The notes: a model not told the origin generated them from the sequence alone. A stretch of DNA of 64,000 bases from Polytrichum commune (GCA_950295325.1 OX485808.1:15272527-15336526); one strand, 5' to 3'. Positions 39,221 through 52,500 are shown, counted from the first letter of the stretch. Program-made: numbers and translations.

Positions 39221-39378
39221 ATCCCACCCACACTTACTGGTGCGTGCCACCAGTGAACAATGAGTACCAACATTGGTTGCAACCAGTGACTCTCACTGGC
39301 TAAACCAACTCTAAAAATGGCCCTTGCTGGTAGGAATCATTCACTGGTGACCCACACCAGTCAGTGTGCGGGGGCTAT
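39221..39378. mobile_element. MITE with ACTGGTGTGGG terminal repeats, copy 1
   Basis: The left end (CCCACACTTACTGGTGCG, then CCACCAGTGAAC) is inverted at the right end (TTCACTGGTGACCCACACCA, then GTCAGTGTGCGGG), with about 40-bp imperfect arms. A related element lies at 40457-40615. Confidence 0.7.
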
Positions 39379-39759
39379 TAGTGTGTGTTCAATGATGGGG
39401 TTTATAGTGTTGGCTACACTAAATCACATGTCTAGTGTGCTTTAGGTAAGTAGGTATGTAGGTGAGTAGGAAGCAAGCAAGGGTGTAATGAGGTAGGTGG
39501 GCAACAAGTGATTGGAGCGTGGGAAAGATAATGGGGCCCTTTATGACACCCCTCCTAAAAATGCAGCCCAGCCCTTCCCGCCCGACTCATAGCAAGCCTG
39601 CCAAGTGTGCAAAGGAGATCACCGCTACAAACCACATGGGATAAGTTATGTGGGAAAGAATCCGATGCAAGTTTGATACAAAATCACATGAGAATGTTGA
39701 GGATTTCTCAACACCACCATACACTGTCAGCCAACCTACGTATTACTCTATAGAGCAGA

Positions 39760-40175
39760 CAGGCCTATTTCCGTTAACTTAAGCATTCTCACATAAGTGC
39801 GGTACATGTGTGATATTGGGGTGGTTTTTCACACATCTGGAAACCGATATCACAATGTTTAACAAATAAATCACGATTTATTTTCAAGTTTTGGAATTAT
39901 TGTCAACTTTCAAAGTGATAAGACCACCTGAATTTTTGATAACTAGGAGATGTAAATCTTACAATTAATGCCCTTTTCAGGAACTCAAATCTGTGATGGT
40001 TTAGCTTACTTCATCCATCGCACCGAATGTGATAGTGACATGTGTGAAACTTCGCGGTTTTTTTCCCATTACGTTAGAGAATGACGGTTACATGTGTGGA
40101 ACTTCACGACTTTAGGGGACTCTATGTGTTAAGATGGGAGGGGGGCATATTGGAATGGGTCTGTCTACTCTTATA
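39760..40175 (+). repeat. Dispersed repeat family C copy
   Basis: Matches 33995-34590 in order (CCGTTAACTTAAGCA, GTGTGATATT, TTTAACAAA, CCCTTTTCAGGAACTCAAAT, GGACTCTATGTGTTAAGATG). Confidence 0.75.
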
Positions 40176-40456
40176 TAGGGGGGCTTGGGATAGATGCCCA
40201 CCTCTTTAAGCTAAGCCCTCGCCACTATTTCATGAGGTGAAATTATAGCATGTAAATTTATTTATTTGGTCAATTTGATTTTGAAATAAGCATCAAAGGA
40301 CCCGAATTAGCTTGTAGAGGCCCACTTGAAATAAATTAACTATAGATTGGAGTCAAGTTTCTACTAAACCTCCTTTATCTTGGTAATAGTGGTGGGTTCC
40401 ACTCTAAATTGGCGAGGATTTTAGCCTTGGGCCATATATATGTTTGTGTAGACTAA

Positions 40457-40615
40457 TAGCCACCCATACTTATTGGTGTGGGCCACCAACGAACAACTCC
40501 TACTAGTAGGGGGCACTTTTAACTCCAATTTGGCCAACGAGAGCCATTACCTGTAATCATTGTTGGTAGAAACCGTTCAATGTTGGCTCACACCAGTCAG
40601 TGTGGGTGAGCTATA
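40457..40615. mobile_element. MITE with ACTGGTGTGGG terminal repeats, copy 2
   Basis: The left end TAGCCACCCATACTTATTGG and the right end CAGTCAGTGTGGGTGAGCTA are inverted. Length is 159 bp, near that of copy 1. Confidence 0.7.
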
Positions 40616-40971
40616 AGGGGCGCTTTAGATGGGGGTCTAGGGGGAAGAGGGTCCAACACAATGGAGTGATCAAATTGGTGAAGAAGTGTAAGTTGAAAAA
40701 ATGCCTTTAGATGATGGTTCAAGACCAAGAAAAGGTAAAGTGAGGTGTCTCTTGCATGACATCGTGTTGGAGGGAAATACTAATGATTGAACCAAGAAAT
40801 GAAGCTCAAAGGAGAGCTCATATTTCAGAGAACCTTTTTGAAAAGTAAGATCCAAGACATGGTGCGGTTCAAGAGTTCAACTTACTTCAAATTGCTTCAA
40901 AGTGGTCCCTATGTTTCCTTGGACCGTGGACCCCATTCTAAACTTAAAGCGCCCAGTAAAGTTGAGTTATA

Positions 40972-41336
40972 ACTACACCAAATATGATATTTAGTGTCAC
41001 CAACTCTCACTGTCGTGCTCAACACTAATTGTAAACTGTAGTTTAGTGTCACCAACACTAAATGTTAACCCAACATTACTTGTCATTCCTTGTAACTTTT
41101 TGTGGGAGATTATAGATTTACACTGTCACTTTCCAAGTGATTGCTCATCCAAATTTCAATCATCCATGACAATATTTCACCACAAGGTTGCTGACAAGAG
41201 AAGCCAGGGTTTTGGCCACTCGATGAACTCATCCACCATCCATGACAAAAGTATTTGTTCTTTTCTTCACAAGAAGTGTCATCCACCATAGCGACATCAA
41301 ACACCATATGCCACTAAATTTTCACATTTAGGGCAT
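40972..41336 (+). mobile_element. MITE family A, diverged full copy
   Basis: The left palindromic end at 40975-40997 has one change; the right end at about 41312-41334 is eroded. The interior matches the copy at 1-202 closely (CATCCAAATTTCAATCATCC, CGATGAACTCATCCA). Confidence 0.8.
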
Positions 41337-41530
41337 CACCACCCATGATGGCGCCCTGAACTGATGCTCTAATGCTATTCATCAGTTTTGAGTTTAGTTT
41401 AGGTCGCAGATTGTTCAGGTGTCCCACCCATCGCTGCATTTTAAGGGTAAATTTTCTTCGGGATGATTTTCCGACACCTAAGGAGCTTCAGCTGGTTACT
41501 TCTCAAACTCAACCATTTCATATGTAAACT

Positions 41531-41553
41531 ACACTAAATATGATATTTAGGGA
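41531..41553. repeat. Partial family A palindrome without partner
   Basis: ACACTAAATATGATATTTAG is intact, but the last bases read GGG instead of TGT. Confidence 0.6.
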
Positions 41554-42090
41554 AAAACCAATGTCCCCATTTTCTCCTTCAGGTAAATTAATTCGCTTGT
41601 TTTATTCTCTCATCGTTGCAGTTCAGGGCAACTTCTCCATTGCAAAACAACTAAGTTTTGTAGAACATTCACTGAAAATCGGATGTAGAGTAGTTCAGTT
41701 CATCCGTTTTGCAGATGGGGTATACCAACTATGATTTGAAGTAGCCCTTGTGATGTCGGTAACCTTGTGGTTTCTTCACACAAACTTATTACACCAAAAG
41801 TAGACCAAACCCAACTTCCGAGCACTGCTGCTGGACTGAAGCTTAGTCGGGCAGGCAGCTAGCTCATGATCGGCATGGCCGTGAGAAGTACAGCTTTAAT
41901 AGCGCGTGCATGAGCCTCACTGCCCACCCCAGGGCCCACTTACCTTAATTTAGGCAAGTCCTGGAGATTCACTATTTCTACATTCGACTTCTCCAGCCTA
42001 AAATGTTGGAGCCCCTCTCGCAGGTTCCCTGAAGGTGGGAGGGACTCAAAAGTGATTGTGACTTTTATTATTTATTAACTTCTTAATATA

Positions 42091-42180
42091 CAGTCGACCC
42101 TCTTGCATTACGACGACTCACGTTGCTCGACTAGTAATACGACGCAATTTCCCTCGATCGATCAAACTTTCTAGTGTCGA
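42091..42180 (+). mobile_element. Single left end resembling a pogo/Tigger terminus
   Basis: TA followed by CAGTCGACCCTCTTGCATTA resembles the CAGT-x-(A/G)ACCCT start of pogo-like elements. No matching right end was found in the next kilobases, so this is either a truncated element or chance. Confidence 0.35.
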
Positions 42181-43295
42181 ATTTGCCTCCGAATGATAAC
42201 TACGGTCGTTTTCGGACGCGGTTTGTCATATGATAGAGGTAATTAATGTGCATAAGTGATGGGGTCCACGTGTTTTTCGTGGTTCATATGCGATTAGTAC
42301 TTTGGAGGGGAACATGCAAGCGAACGTTGGGGAATGTTGAAGGGATGGTGTGAGCATGTTTCTTCAAACACAAATGATCTTTCATACTTATGTACCTCGT
42401 ACATCATGTATATCAAATGACGTTTTTATATTGAAATAGGCCAATTTTCTTTAGAAACCTTGATAGTATGACATTTGAGGCCAAAAATGTGATTTTGCGC
42501 ACTTTCTTGCACGATGGAATGTGTCTTAATAGTAAAGAGGGAGAACAGAATTTTGCATGTTTCAAGTCAGGAAGGAAACTCATCATCAGTCTCGAAGGGT
42601 GCTTCAGAACTTAGAACGACCTAATCAATTGATTAAGTACGTCGAAGAGATTAGACGGCTGTTGTTATTGTTGTTGTTGTTTTTGTCGTTGTTGTTGTTG
42701 TTGTTTTTATTTTGGTTTTGTTTGTTGTTGTTGCGGGGATATTGGCCGGCTATGGCAGGTGCTAACTTACCTGGCAGAAGCTCCAGGCACATTATGTCGA
42801 CAGATGTATGGAGCTGAGGTTGAAGGACAGTGATGACGCAGTGCTAGGTAAAACATGTAGAATTTGAGCTGGGTGGCTGTGCAGATAGGATGATATGACA
42901 CGCGTAGTAGTTTAGTTTTGCTCAAGAATTTGCAGGCGCTTTCTTTTCTTAGTAGTTTACTTGAGGCTATGTTTGGTTTGGTCGGATCACCTGGAAGGCG
43001 TGGGCCGAATGAGTTTTGGAGCTCCGGTGAAGATCGCCTAACTAACTCGCGTCATGCGGTGCCCGCGGAGGAGGCTCTAATTCAAGTTCCCTCTAGAGGT
43101 GTGGGAAATGCAAGTGGTAGTTAAGCTGGCACTTTGTGAAAGTGCAGTCATCGGTTTAAGATTCGTTCAGAAGTTACACTAGTAACCAGCTTCGCAATGT
43201 GGAAGGGTGTGTGAACAATATGGAGCAGGTCTGCCGCTGGAAGGAGCTGGCCGCTTGTGGTCATGGCTTCGCCGTGTGTCGAGGATTCTTGACTC

Positions 43296-43545
43296 ATGTA
43301 GTTGAAGGTTTTGTTTAAGCAACATCAAGATGCAGAAATAGAACCAGAACCAGAACCAGGACTAGGACCAGGACCAGGACCAGAAGAAGGTAGGGTAGCT
43401 GTTGTTGCATTTAATCATGTAATCAAAGGTTTAGTTTAAGCAACAACAAGAAGCCGAAGCCGAAGCCGAAGCCGAAGAAGAAGAAGAAGAAGAAGAAGAA
43501 GAAGAAAGGGGTAGGGCACTGGAGGTGTTGTTGCATTGCTGGGGG
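43296..43545. repeat. Duplicated unit carrying two different microsatellites, upstream of the receptor kinase
   Basis: Two neighbouring units share GGTTT-GTTTAAGCAACA-CAAGA, a GGTAGGG motif and GTTGTTGCAT. The first contains (CCAGAA/CCAGGA)n at about 43346-43388, the second (GCCGAA)n then (GAA)n at about 43451-43506. Both lie within 300 bp of the start codon and may be in its 5' UTR or promoter. Confidence 0.75.
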
Positions 43546-43555
43546 TGGCTATGAG

Positions 43556-46500
43556 ATGAAGTTGGGAGAGGTGCTGCTCTCTGTGTTGCTAGTGGTGTCA
43601 TGGACATGGCCGGCTGGAGGACTGACCGAAGTAGAGTTCCTGGATGACATGGAGGGCAAAGTCAGGCTTCTCGCCCGCCACGCACTCTTCTTGCAGCTTG
43701 CTGCCGAAGCCAATGACTGCGGTAAGCACCACCACTTCTCAATCTCAATCTCCACTTTCTCGGTTCCGCCATCAAAAGTTTCCTCAACTGTAAAGCTTAT
43801 TGTTTCCAAATTTGAAGAAACAGGCGAGGAAGGGCAGCAGAAGAGTTTGCAAGTCCTGCTTGAGCAAGTCTGTCAAGAGTCTGTCTTCAGAGATGATGAT
43901 GATGTTGTTGTTGTGCTCACATCTCATTTATATTGGTAAGCATCACTTCTCAACAGCTTTGACCATTCTCTTATAGCTCAACTTTCTCGGTTCCGGAATC
44001 ACACCTTTTCTCACTGCGAAGTTGTTGCTGCCAAAATTGAAGGAACAGATGAGGACGGGCTGCAGTAAGAGTCCAGTTTTTTTTTTTGCAAAAGATGGCT
44101 ATGGCAAGAGCCTGTTGTGAGAGATGTTGTTGTTGTCGTTGTTGTGTTTTCACAGCTCGAATATGTTTTGTTGTGTGCAAGTGCAGGCCTGTCGAATTGC
44201 GTCGACAAGTGTTCGCGGCACTCGTGCTCCCCAACCACCAAGGACAATTTCACCTGTGTGCAGGCCCCAAGAAGCATCGCAGATTGCTCCGACCTGCTTA
44301 ACAACGGTACATGCTTACACTTGAAAGTCGACTTCACCGGAAACGGATTTGTTCGGTAAGTGCCAAAACCTCTGAGAAGTCAAATTCCTTTCCGAGGATT
44401 CAGGAGAATCAAGCTCTGTCTGTCAATTGATGTGATATCCTTGTTAGGGCACATTCGTGGCCATGTGCGCACATAGCATTCTCAAGCATGTGTAAGGACT
44501 TTCTCTTTCTATTTGTTCTAGCTTCAAGAGTAAATTTCAAAAAATTGAGGCCCTGATTACATGCATGAATGCCAAGCATGGTCAAGTGGCAAGCTCTTAT
44601 TGGTGGAAACCTCATTGTTACCTAATTTTATTTGGACACAGCCTTCTTCCATCTACCAAGCACTCAACTCAAAGACATTCTTGCTAAAAAGGATCTCACC
44701 GTGTATAGGTACTCTCCAAGATGCTTATCCTAGTGAAAAAACACCCACTACACCACTTAAAATTGCTGTGCAGGAAGTTTGATCCTCTCCAAAGTCAATT
44801 TTACTCTAGGAAATTTGGCCTTATGTGGACCAATGATGCATCAAACGCCAAATTCATCAGCATTGCAGCATTGTTTGATGCAATGGTACTGATTCTTGAT
44901 GAGCTTTGGCTGTTTAGGATTCCACCACAGTTTGTGAATTTCTCAAACCTGAGCCCTGAGTTGACACGGTCGATCTGCTCCCAAGCAAATCTGCAGTTTC
45001 CTGCAAGCAGTGAAACTGTCTTCACCGAACTCGCATTCTGGAACTACTTTGGATCCTCGGCGGGAGTTTGGCGCACTTATCCTGGCCGAGTGAGTGAGAA
45101 CATTCTCTATTCATTTGGGTTCCAGAATTACTTTTTTATTAGGGCAAAGGCGCAATGCATTATGCTCATTGCAGCATTTCAACTTGAAAATATGTATCAA
45201 AATTGTATAGGGATTTGTGCATTAATGTGAAGCTCAACATCTAATTTGTGAATGAATATCAGGAGGCTGATCCGTATAGTGGCTGCATTCAGTATGATCC
45301 CCGCAAACGACCCTGGTAATGTAACACTGCCATTTTTTGCATGTAATTTGAGTTGTTGTGAATGTTTAAAATCTGCTCCAAACATCATCATTTATTTCTA
45401 TCTCATAATAGTATCTATCTTAGGTATACGGGCCTCATGTGGTTGTTCTTCTTAATTGTACACTTCTAGTTGAGTGGTATATGGCAAGACTTGTAGTAAA
45501 GAACAGACAAAAAAAAGAAGACATGTGTTACAATGAGATTGGACTATGTGCACAACTCCTAGACACCATTCCAGGTTGAATTGTTAACACAATTGGGTTG
45601 GTCTATGCAATCACTTAAAGAGAAAGAGAGTCCTCATTTTGACCTCCTATAACTTTTGCATCTCAATTCTGATTCTGAAATGTGAAATGACAACCTGTGT
45701 GATTCATTACAATTCCTAAGTCAATCCAATGGTCAAGCAATTTTACGTGGAGTTGGAAGTGCCCACAATAGGGCCACATACCTTAAAACTCGACAAAACC
45801 ACAGGTGCTCTTGGCCATAATGCGAAGCAGTCGAGTGATTTTCAAAGGACTTATGTTAATGAGTACATAGAATCTCTTGCAATTGGTAGTAACGTACGTG
45901 GCCTTATTGTGGACACTTCCAACTCCACAGACAATTGTGGCCGACATTGGATCATTAGCAGTTGTCTCATCCGATTCACAATTGCGATGAATCACAAAGA
46001 TTGTTGTTTCAAGTTTCACATTTGTAGTTGAGTTGCAAAATTTAGTAGTGGTCAAATTGAAGATTTTTCTCATTCTCATTACAAGTGATCACATAGGCCC
46101 TCCCAATGGTATTAATTGTTGAACCTAGAATGGTTTAAACATTCCGAGCACATAGTTCAATCTCATTGTCACACGTGTCTTTCTGGTGTCCATTCTTAAC
46201 AACAAATCTTCCCATATAGCAATCAAATATAGGTATCCAATTAAGAAGAGTGACCAAATAAGGCCCACAAACCTTCTGAAGAGTGTATGGGGAGTTTGAG
46301 GTTCTAGTGTTACCTCTTCTTCGATTGCATTTAATATTGCAGCGTGAATGAACTACACATTTGTGGAAGACTGGTCTTTTGACTGACAAGAGTGTCTTCG
46401 AAATCTAAACTACTTTCAGGTATATAGTAGCAACTTCAGTGGTCAAGGACCTGGTGATCCTACTTGACACAGGGCAAAACAACGAAACAACATTTTTACT

Positions 46501-49500
46501 TGCAAAGAATGTTGCCACTGAACTTCTGGGCACCATGGCGCCTGCGGATCGTGTCAATGTGGTCAAATTCAACTCTTCTGCAGCAACTTCAATGCAAGGC
46601 ACTTCGGTAATCTCGAGCTTGCTAGACCTTGATCTTCTTTTCTGGATTTAGCATGCTATAGTTTATCTTAAAGCCACTTTAAAATTGAGCTCGAGGGATT
46701 GTGACTAATGAACCCTAAAATCTCTAATTGGTGGAAAAGGCTGAGGCCATCATACTTCACTTTTACAATAGAGCTTGAGAGCATAAGGGACCAAGGTAGT
46801 TTGAATGGGCGAACAAAGGTACGCGGAGTCCTTCATGGCATGCAATGGATATTGTAAATGTTTCATGGTCTGCTGGATTTTTTGTCAAGCCCACCTCAAA
46901 GTGGCGGGTCTCGCACAAAACCAGGAGACCATGACACTTCAAATCTCATTACAACCCATGATTTATCATAACTTATTGTGTAGAAGGGCCCACATGAATA
47001 GGATGGTAATGAAATAGTATTCGGTTGAGAGTCCGGTCATGTATGTCTCTAAACTACAATTGAAGGCCCGTCATGACATAGCTACGATTTTAATTTTCCA
47101 TGACGAGTTTCAAGGATACTCACAACTTCATGGTCACGGCCCTTGGCCATAGTGTACAGTGACCCTTATCACATTTGCTATGGCTTCTAAAGACTAGAAA
47201 CACTGGTTGAGGACTCCTCCTTCGGCACCACAATATACCTTATAGGTATACACTGGATGAAGAAATTATAGACATTATTACTAGAAGTGTTAATTGCCTT
47301 CCACGAATTGTTTTTGACATCTTGATTGATTCCTTTGCAGGTTGTTGTTCCACATGATGCAGATTTACCATCCATCTTCAACATCTCCACTGTGATGAAC
47401 ACTGTGGGCAGTTTCTCAAATATAACTCGAGGGCTCACAAAAGCCATCGCAACCTTCAACACGACCAGTCAACTGAAAGTACCTCTCTTCATGCATTCAT
47501 TCACCTTGCTGTAAGACTAGATTGGCCTTCTCAGATTTTCATTTCCATAACAAACTCAATTTCTTAGGGTTCCATTTCCTCTTCACTTTCTCCAACTTAA
47601 ATTGCCTCTCCAGAGATTGTTTATTGACAAGAACACTTTACTAACCATGTACACTACACAATGAAATCCCTAATTGCAAAAATTGAACGACCATGATGTT
47701 TACGAGACCCAAGGCCTTAACCTTCAACATGTGAACTGGATAATTTCAACCAACCATGTGGGAACCCAGGGGCTTGCCATTGGTAGAGATTGGGTGCAGC
47801 CCATTCAAGGTCTTCACTTTTGATAAGAGGAAATAACCTTCGAGGTCCCTCTAATTCTGGCGATGTCCGTTTCAGGATTACATATGGAATCAGACTGACT
47901 TGAACAAGAAATAGAACACCATAATGCATGCTGGTGGCAACATCAGATTCATCTCTCTCTCTTTCTCTAAACTTCTATTCCCGTGTAGTTGGGTTTTGTT
48001 CCATCTCTGTGTTTGTGTATGCATCTGTGGAGGAAAACTTCACAACCTATGTGATGATGATTTTGGATAAAACTTTGCTTCTAACAAAGCCTCTAATTTG
48101 CATCGACAGATGATAGTGGTGTTGACAGATGGTCATTTTGCGATGAATGCCGGATTCAACAATTCAGCACTCGCAAATGTAGTTTCATCTTTGAGGTCAC
48201 AAGGGGTGGTTGTTTTCTTCTTCAGCTTGGGTCCAGGTGATGCTAGTAACCCTCCTGACCCTCTCATGGCGCTCCGAAGCTTGTCGTGCCAAATGAACAG
48301 CTCTGTCACCTATGTTAGTCTCACAGATGCGCAACGGAATCCACTTTGGGCCATTCGTCCATACTTTGACTACCAAGCGGTGTTGCGGTTTAAAGCAAAT
48401 ACCACCTTCTGGACAGACATTTATGAAGACTTCGACGGGTTGGGTCCCATCGCCACCGTCACTTATCCAGGTCAGATATGACTATGTTTGCCAGCACTAG
48501 CATGAATCGCATGAATTATAGAGTCTCTTGCTAGCAGCCTACTGCCTCAGATACGAGGTGGACTATTTCTAACAGCTGTAACTCAGGCAACTTAAGTGCC
48601 CATTGTTCCTCTCCTACTAGGCTCACCAAGCCCCTCATCACACACAACTTTTAAGATGACCAGTTGACCCGGTGACCCCCACAATGATTGGGTTGACCAT
48701 AGTGGGTAACATCTATCCAGGTCACTAATGTGGGACTGGAATTAAAGAGTCCCTTGGCCCATTGTTCCTCCCCTACTAGGCTTACTGAGGCCTTCAGTCA
48801 CCCCTCAGTTCCCACAACATTTGAGATGATCGGTTGATGCAGTGACTCCCACAATGGTTGGGTAACACTAGCATGGCTTAGTGGAGGATAGAACCCACAC
48901 CGCTTGCAAGGTGGATATGAGTTCCAACCACTCAAGCTACTGGCTTGATGCTTAGAGCCTTCATAAGAAGGTCTCAGTGGAATAAACAGCACATTCTTCT
49001 GTGATGAATGCATCCTTATTTCGCAAATGTGATTATCACTTACCAGATGTTGCTAAAGCTTGAATATGATTTTGAAGACAGGATTTGACAATAAACAGCA
49101 GGAAAGTATGTAGCAATCGGGTGATGTGAACACAGAAGCTTGGACTCTTAAATCATGAATGGTAATGTTTCTGAGGGCAGGAACTAACTAGAGTTAAGTG
49201 AGGGAAACCTTTCCAATATTTTTCCTCTAGAAGTGAACAGTCCTTTAAAAATCCATACTGATGGTGATAATTCCTGTCATTTTTTTTGGCAGTTCTCAGT
49301 GATGGGACTCTATATGGAGTAGCTGGCATTGATGTAGTTGTGAATTCTAGTGACATTTCCAATGCTATCAGGAACCGACGTGTCGACGCAAACGTTCCTG
49401 CTGACCCATTGGCCTGTCAGATGCAGCAGGTATCACAAGTCTCTATCTCTAATCTTGTATCAATCTTGTGTAACAATCACCCAAGTTCCTGAACTTCAAA

Positions 49501-52500
49501 CTCCCAGAGTGTGGATAATGCTCGTAGAATCTGGTTCATTAGTAGGAAACTATAGACAGTGCTGCTCTTATTCTTGTATTAAAAAAGTGATCTCATCAAG
49601 CCAATAGCTTGAGTGATTGGGACTTATCTCCATCTTGCAAGTGGTGTGGGTTCTATTCTCCACCAAGCCATGCTAAAGCACCTCCTGTGGTCCCCCAATC
49701 ATTTGTGAGGTTCACTGGGTTAGCCAGCCATCTTAAAGGTTTTACGTATGGAAGAGCTCGGTGACACTAGTAGGGGAGGAACAGTGAGCGATGAAGTTGC
49801 AATGGTTACAGCTGTAAGAAAGAGCCCCCCTCTTTATTGAGACAGTAGCTTGCAAGTGAAGAGACTTTATAATTCAAGCTAGTGTTACCTGCTCCGGTCC
49901 ACCCAATTATTGTGGAGGTCACTAGGGCAATTGGTCATCTCATTAGTTGTGGGTACAGAAGAGCTCAATGAGGCTAGTAGGCAAAATGGGCGATCAAGTT
50001 GCTCTTATTACAACTGTAAGAAAGAGTCCATCTCTTAATTGAGGCAGTAGCATGCGGACGAAGATACTCTATAATTCATGCTAGTGTTGGCAATCATAAA
50101 CGATATTCTCCTTTTTTTGAAAATGTCAACAGTCTTTCGTTAGTGAGCTTGTGTGATCAATCAGGAAGGCTAGAACCAAAAGATTGTTTATCCCTCAATT
50201 TATCATTGAGCATAATTCGAGATGTAGGAAATCCTCATCCATGATGGTTGTGACTGACCCATTTTCCTACAGGTTAACCTCACCAAGTGCACCAAGGAAG
50301 TAGATGCAGACTTGCAAGCACTTTGTCCTCAGAATGTAGAAACCAATGAGAAGCCTCTGGCTGTTTACTTGAAGAACTTGTGTTGCGACACTTGCAATTT
50401 TCAAGAATCTGGGAAAGTGAACCGCCTCGCTATTTATCTGGGATCAATTTCAGGTGCCTTATTAGTCATTGCGCTCGTCTCCATAATTGCAGTCCTAGCC
50501 TACAAAAACAGAGCCATTCGTGCATCGCTTCGAGAAATTCAAGAAGGTAACACAGCAACAACAACAACTTAAATTTGCTTCTGTTTGCACTTCTCCACTG
50601 CTTATTTCTTTGCCTCTACATCTGTCTTGGGGTGCAGCGTTCTGATGAATTTTGAGAGAAAATCAGAAGCAAAGGGATTTACTATGTAAAGTGACATCCG
50701 TTACCATCTGCGCAGATTTTTCAAAAGCATCAATTGCAACTTATCTGTACACATACAGGGAGCTGAAAGTTGCAACACGCAGGTTTCACAAAGACCAGAA
50801 GCTTGGGGAGGGTGGATTTGGAGAAGTTTACAAGGTATGCACGGATTATATTCTCAGTTGGATACTTGTAGGTCATGACCTATAGATGTCTTTTGATTTG
50901 GATCCACATAGTTTGACCAAGTAGTTTGCCTAAAGTGTCGGTCTCAAGGATATCAAGAATGCAATGAAGTATGAAGTATGAAGTACAAACTGACCAGGAT
51001 CAAAGACCTGTGTTGTTTTAATTGACAACCAAGATATTTTCATAAGGTTGTGCTGATTTTTAGGGACTAAGTTATGGATGCGAGGAGCCCTAACACTGGT
51101 TGTAGGAGGCACCCAATCTACTGAGGATGCAGTAGCAGCAAGGTAGGTGGTGGGTGCCTACTACAGCCAATGTCACAGCAACAGAATTCCATCAATGGAT
51201 GTAGTGGTCAGGCCATGGCAAGGTCACCAATTACAGGTGATAATTTGCCTCATATCCAATCTGAAAAAGAGATTCCAGTAGAAACTCATGGCCTGACTCA
51301 TGGCCTGACCACTACAAGACTTCGGAGCGACAGAAGTGTTTTTAGCAGATTGCCTTACTAAGATTTTTTTTCTTCTCAGGGCAAGATGAAAGATGGTTCA
51401 GTGGTGGCTGTAAAGAAGCTGTCGGATCATTCAAAGCAAGGGAAACGAGAGTTTTTAACCGAAGTGATGGTCATAAGCAAGGTGCAGCATCGAAATTTGG
51501 TAAAATTACGGGGGTGTTGCGTCGAGGGGCCTCACCGACTGCTCGTCTATGAGTATTTGGAGAAAAAAAGTCTCCGTCAGACCTTGCTTGGTACACACAA
51601 TTACCTTCACACATGTCACCTTGCAAGTTCGTGCAATTAATCCTGTAGCTATGGTTGCTTGACTTGATGGCCAACATGCTTGCTTCCATTTCATCCATAC
51701 CCTGCCAATATCATTAAGCAGTAGCTTCAAGCTACTCCCTTTTCTATTTATAGACAGGACCTCCCTGCGATTAGGGTGTGTTTTCATTGAAAAACGGAAA
51801 TGGTATATTGATGACACCTTGGTACCACCTCCTTCAAGTAGGTAGTTTGTTTTAGGGGGTTCTTAGCTGAACCTTCAGTTACCCACTTTGTAAAACTATA
51901 ATTACAAGGTGGAAGGGGTGGAATGTCTATTCAGGATTGTGATTCATGGAGAAACAATTGTGCCATAGATTCTTGATGAAGTCAGCATGCCGTTTTGTGC
52001 TTCTGAATGGAATGCATCTTATTGTAGAGATAGAGGAGGTAAGATGAGAAGGTTCAAGCCCAACTGTCCAAACTTCCCAACCATAAGCAGATGGGAACAA
52101 ATGGGAACATGTGGGTTCAGTGCTTCCAAACACAAGTAGCCTGAGAAAATTCATTATAGAACAATGGTCCGAGCTTACAATACATTCTTTCGAGCATCAC
52201 CACATTCTGATAGGTAATTTTATGAGGAAAACATCGAGGTGAGAATTGCACAGGAAGAGAAAATTGCAGGCATCACATGACAACAAGATTTATGTCAGGA
52301 TAAGTGCTCTGACAAACCCATGATGTGCAAAAAAAACTCTTTTCTAAGTAAAATGTTTATTTTGGAAGGACAGGTGGACCAAAGGAAGCCATGGAGATCG
52401 ATTGGCCGACTCGCTTCAACATCGCCATGGGGACTGCTCGAGGACTTGCATACCTTCATGACGAGCTTCAGCCTCGGATTATACATAGAGACATCAAAGC

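Noticed and set aside
42557-42817. Leucine-rich short frame upstream of the receptor kinase, membrane-helix-like
   Set aside because: The leucines come from a (GTT)n/(TTG)n simple repeat; there is no start context or continuation.
44520-44770. Possible extra receptor exon after an apparent TTGTTCTAG acceptor
   Set aside because: It could not be joined in phase with exon 3 through any GT donor, while exon 2 joins exon 3 directly in frame (CG/G, Arg) and restores the expected order.
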